A stretch of 64,000 nt of DNA from assembly GCA_028285345.1 (NCBI GenBank), contig JANQPT010000040.1, forward strand, positions 1 to 64,000, read 5' to 3'. Below the pieces are notes generated by a model. The model searched no databases. It saw only the letters and a list, made by a program, of their open reading frames with translations, and was not told where the DNA came from. Every line of letters starts with the position of its first letter. Position 1 is the stretch's first letter. The translations under genes were made by a program, and so were the position numbers. Shown one piece after another: positions 63,187 to 64,000 of the stretch. This DNA is from Planctomycetales bacterium (GTDB lineage: Bacteria > Planctomycetota > Planctomycetia > Planctomycetales > Planctomycetaceae).

Positions 63187-64000
63187 GCGATGGCTCCTTG
63201 CGGCTGGCGCTGGTGGCAGAATTCCTTGACGCAGCTCAGGAATTGGGCGGCGTTAAACTTCGTCATAAAGCGGGCAAATCCCACCTCGGCGGCACGTGAC
63301 TCGAGCGTCGGTCCGCTCAGAGAGGTCAGAGCGATTAGCTTCGTGTGGCTCGACTCAGGTCGCTGCGCAAACCACTCCGCGAACTCGTACCCGTCCATCA
63401 TCGGCATCTCAATGTCCGAGACGATCAAGTCGTAGGACTCTCCCGATTCGATGAGTTCCACCGCATCGACGGCGGCGTGGCACGCATTGACGCGGTAGCC
63501 TTCCGCTTCGAGAACGGTGGTAACGAGTTGGCGGAAGAAAATTGAGTCGTCGATAACCAGAACGCGACTGGTCGTCTGCTCGACGTTCTTCTGGAACCAG
63601 TCGGGGTCGGCCTGTTCAACATAGTATTGAGTGTCGATCACGTCGGTTGCTTTGTCGTTGATGATCGCAGTTCCCAAAACACCTGGCCGCTGAGACTGCA
63701 TGCGAATGACCAACGGCTCCTCGCGAATGTCGAGGATTTCGCGCACCGCCAATCCCATCGAACGATCACCTTCCTGGAAGACCACGACGGGCTGTGGGTC
63801 GACGTCGTCGGAATTTGTCGCATACTCGTTGACCGGCAACAGCGGGAGGAGGTTGTCGCGGTATTGAACCACCATCCGGTCCCCGGTACGCTCGATCGTG
63901 TTCCGGGGAAACTCTTCGAGGCGGGCCACCAGCGAAAGCGGCACAGCCATATTGGTTGCGCCTCCGGAGTCGAACAGGAGTAACGTTGTCGTGTCGCCGG
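63183..64000 (-). CDS. cheA: Hybrid CheA C-terminus with receiver domain (partial)
   Basis: The reading frame is open to the window edge, so this is the end of a longer gene. The bases before the first Met of the listed frame encode [16 protein letters not shown], which is the regulatory CheW-like domain of CheA. The following ~130 residues complete that domain and then a receiver ([25 protein letters not shown]) ends the protein. The kinase and histidine phosphotransfer domains should lie to the right. A CheA-receiver fusion handles its own phosphate flow. Confidence 0.85.
   Translation of the reverse strand, partial: GDTTTLLLFDSGGATNMAVPLSLVARLEEFPRNTIERTGDRMVVQYRDNLLPLLPVNEYATNSDDVDPQPVVVFQEGDRSMGLAVREILDIREEPLVIRMQSQRPGVLGTAIINDKATDVIDTQYYVEQADPDWFQKNVEQTTSRVLVIDDSIFFRQLVTTVLEAEGYRVNACHAAVDAVELIESGESYDLIVSDIEMPMMDGYEFAEWFAQRPESSHTKLIALTSLSGPTLESRAAEVGFARFMTKFNAAQFLSCVKEFCHQRQPQGAIA

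Noticed and set aside
63183-63950. Reading the edge gene as a complete CheV
   Set aside because: The frame stays open to position 64000 and the upstream codons give the CheA regulatory-domain phrase [13 protein letters not shown], so it is the end of a longer CheA-type protein.

Overview
The window looks like a piece of a high-GC Planctomycetota chromosome (most likely Planctomycetia). This is inferred from gene content and not from a marker gene: a PEP-CTERM protein, an FHA protein, a DUF4912 protein, a BNR sialidase-type secreted protein, an EpsC-type serine acetyltransferase, a complete F-type ATP synthase operon and a chemotaxis operon.

Positions 1 to about 40.9 kb hold a tailed (siphovirus-type) prophage, transcribed almost entirely on the minus strand. 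Read in transcription order (right to left) it has: a tyrosine recombinase beside a tRNA-Leu(CAG) whose 3' end faces the prophage; small early genes (DUF551-like proteins, zinc-ribbon peptides, a CsrA homologue, a winged-helix replication-type protein); a membrane/secreted cassette (holin-like protein, Mu Gam-like protein, secreted PKD-like protein, membrane-anchored papain-like protease, secreted thioredoxin-like protein); the packaging and head genes (small terminase, ParB-methyltransferase, GpA-type large terminase, gpW-like protein, lambda-type portal, S49 protease fused to the major capsid protein); the neck and tail genes (tail tube, tape measure, tip and fibre proteins); and a second tyrosine recombinase at the left edge. 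A few plus-strand genes look like cargo: an RHH regulator coupled to a heparinase-like lyase, a 2-TM protein, a secreted BON protein, a small membrane protein and a PEP-CTERM protein.

From 40.9 to 46 kb lie host genes: the tRNA-Leu, a CPBP protease coupled to a degenerate HD-GYP protein, serine acetyltransferase and an FHA/coiled-coil protein. From 46.3 to 54.3 kb is the ATP synthase operon in the order atpZ-atpI-atpB-atpE-atpF-atpH-atpA-atpG-atpD-atpC. It is H+-type judged by the c subunit, and its b subunit carries an N-terminal signal-like extension.

From 55 to 64 kb are a DUF4912 protein, rarA, a secreted sialidase-like protein, an LpqC-type esterase, a FixJ-type regulator, and cheB, cheW and the C-terminus of a hybrid cheA that runs off the window.

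The most notable points are: the protease-capsid fusion with a well-placed internal start; a short W-x-I-I-G motif shared by the neighbouring papain-like and thioredoxin-like secreted proteins; a ParB-methyltransferase inside the packaging operon; a CsrA in an overlapping early gene cluster; a 73-nt three-part hairpin near the right integrase; a domain shared between a tail-operon protein and a secreted cargo protein; and a hairpin that holds the ribosome-binding site of the first ATP synthase gene.
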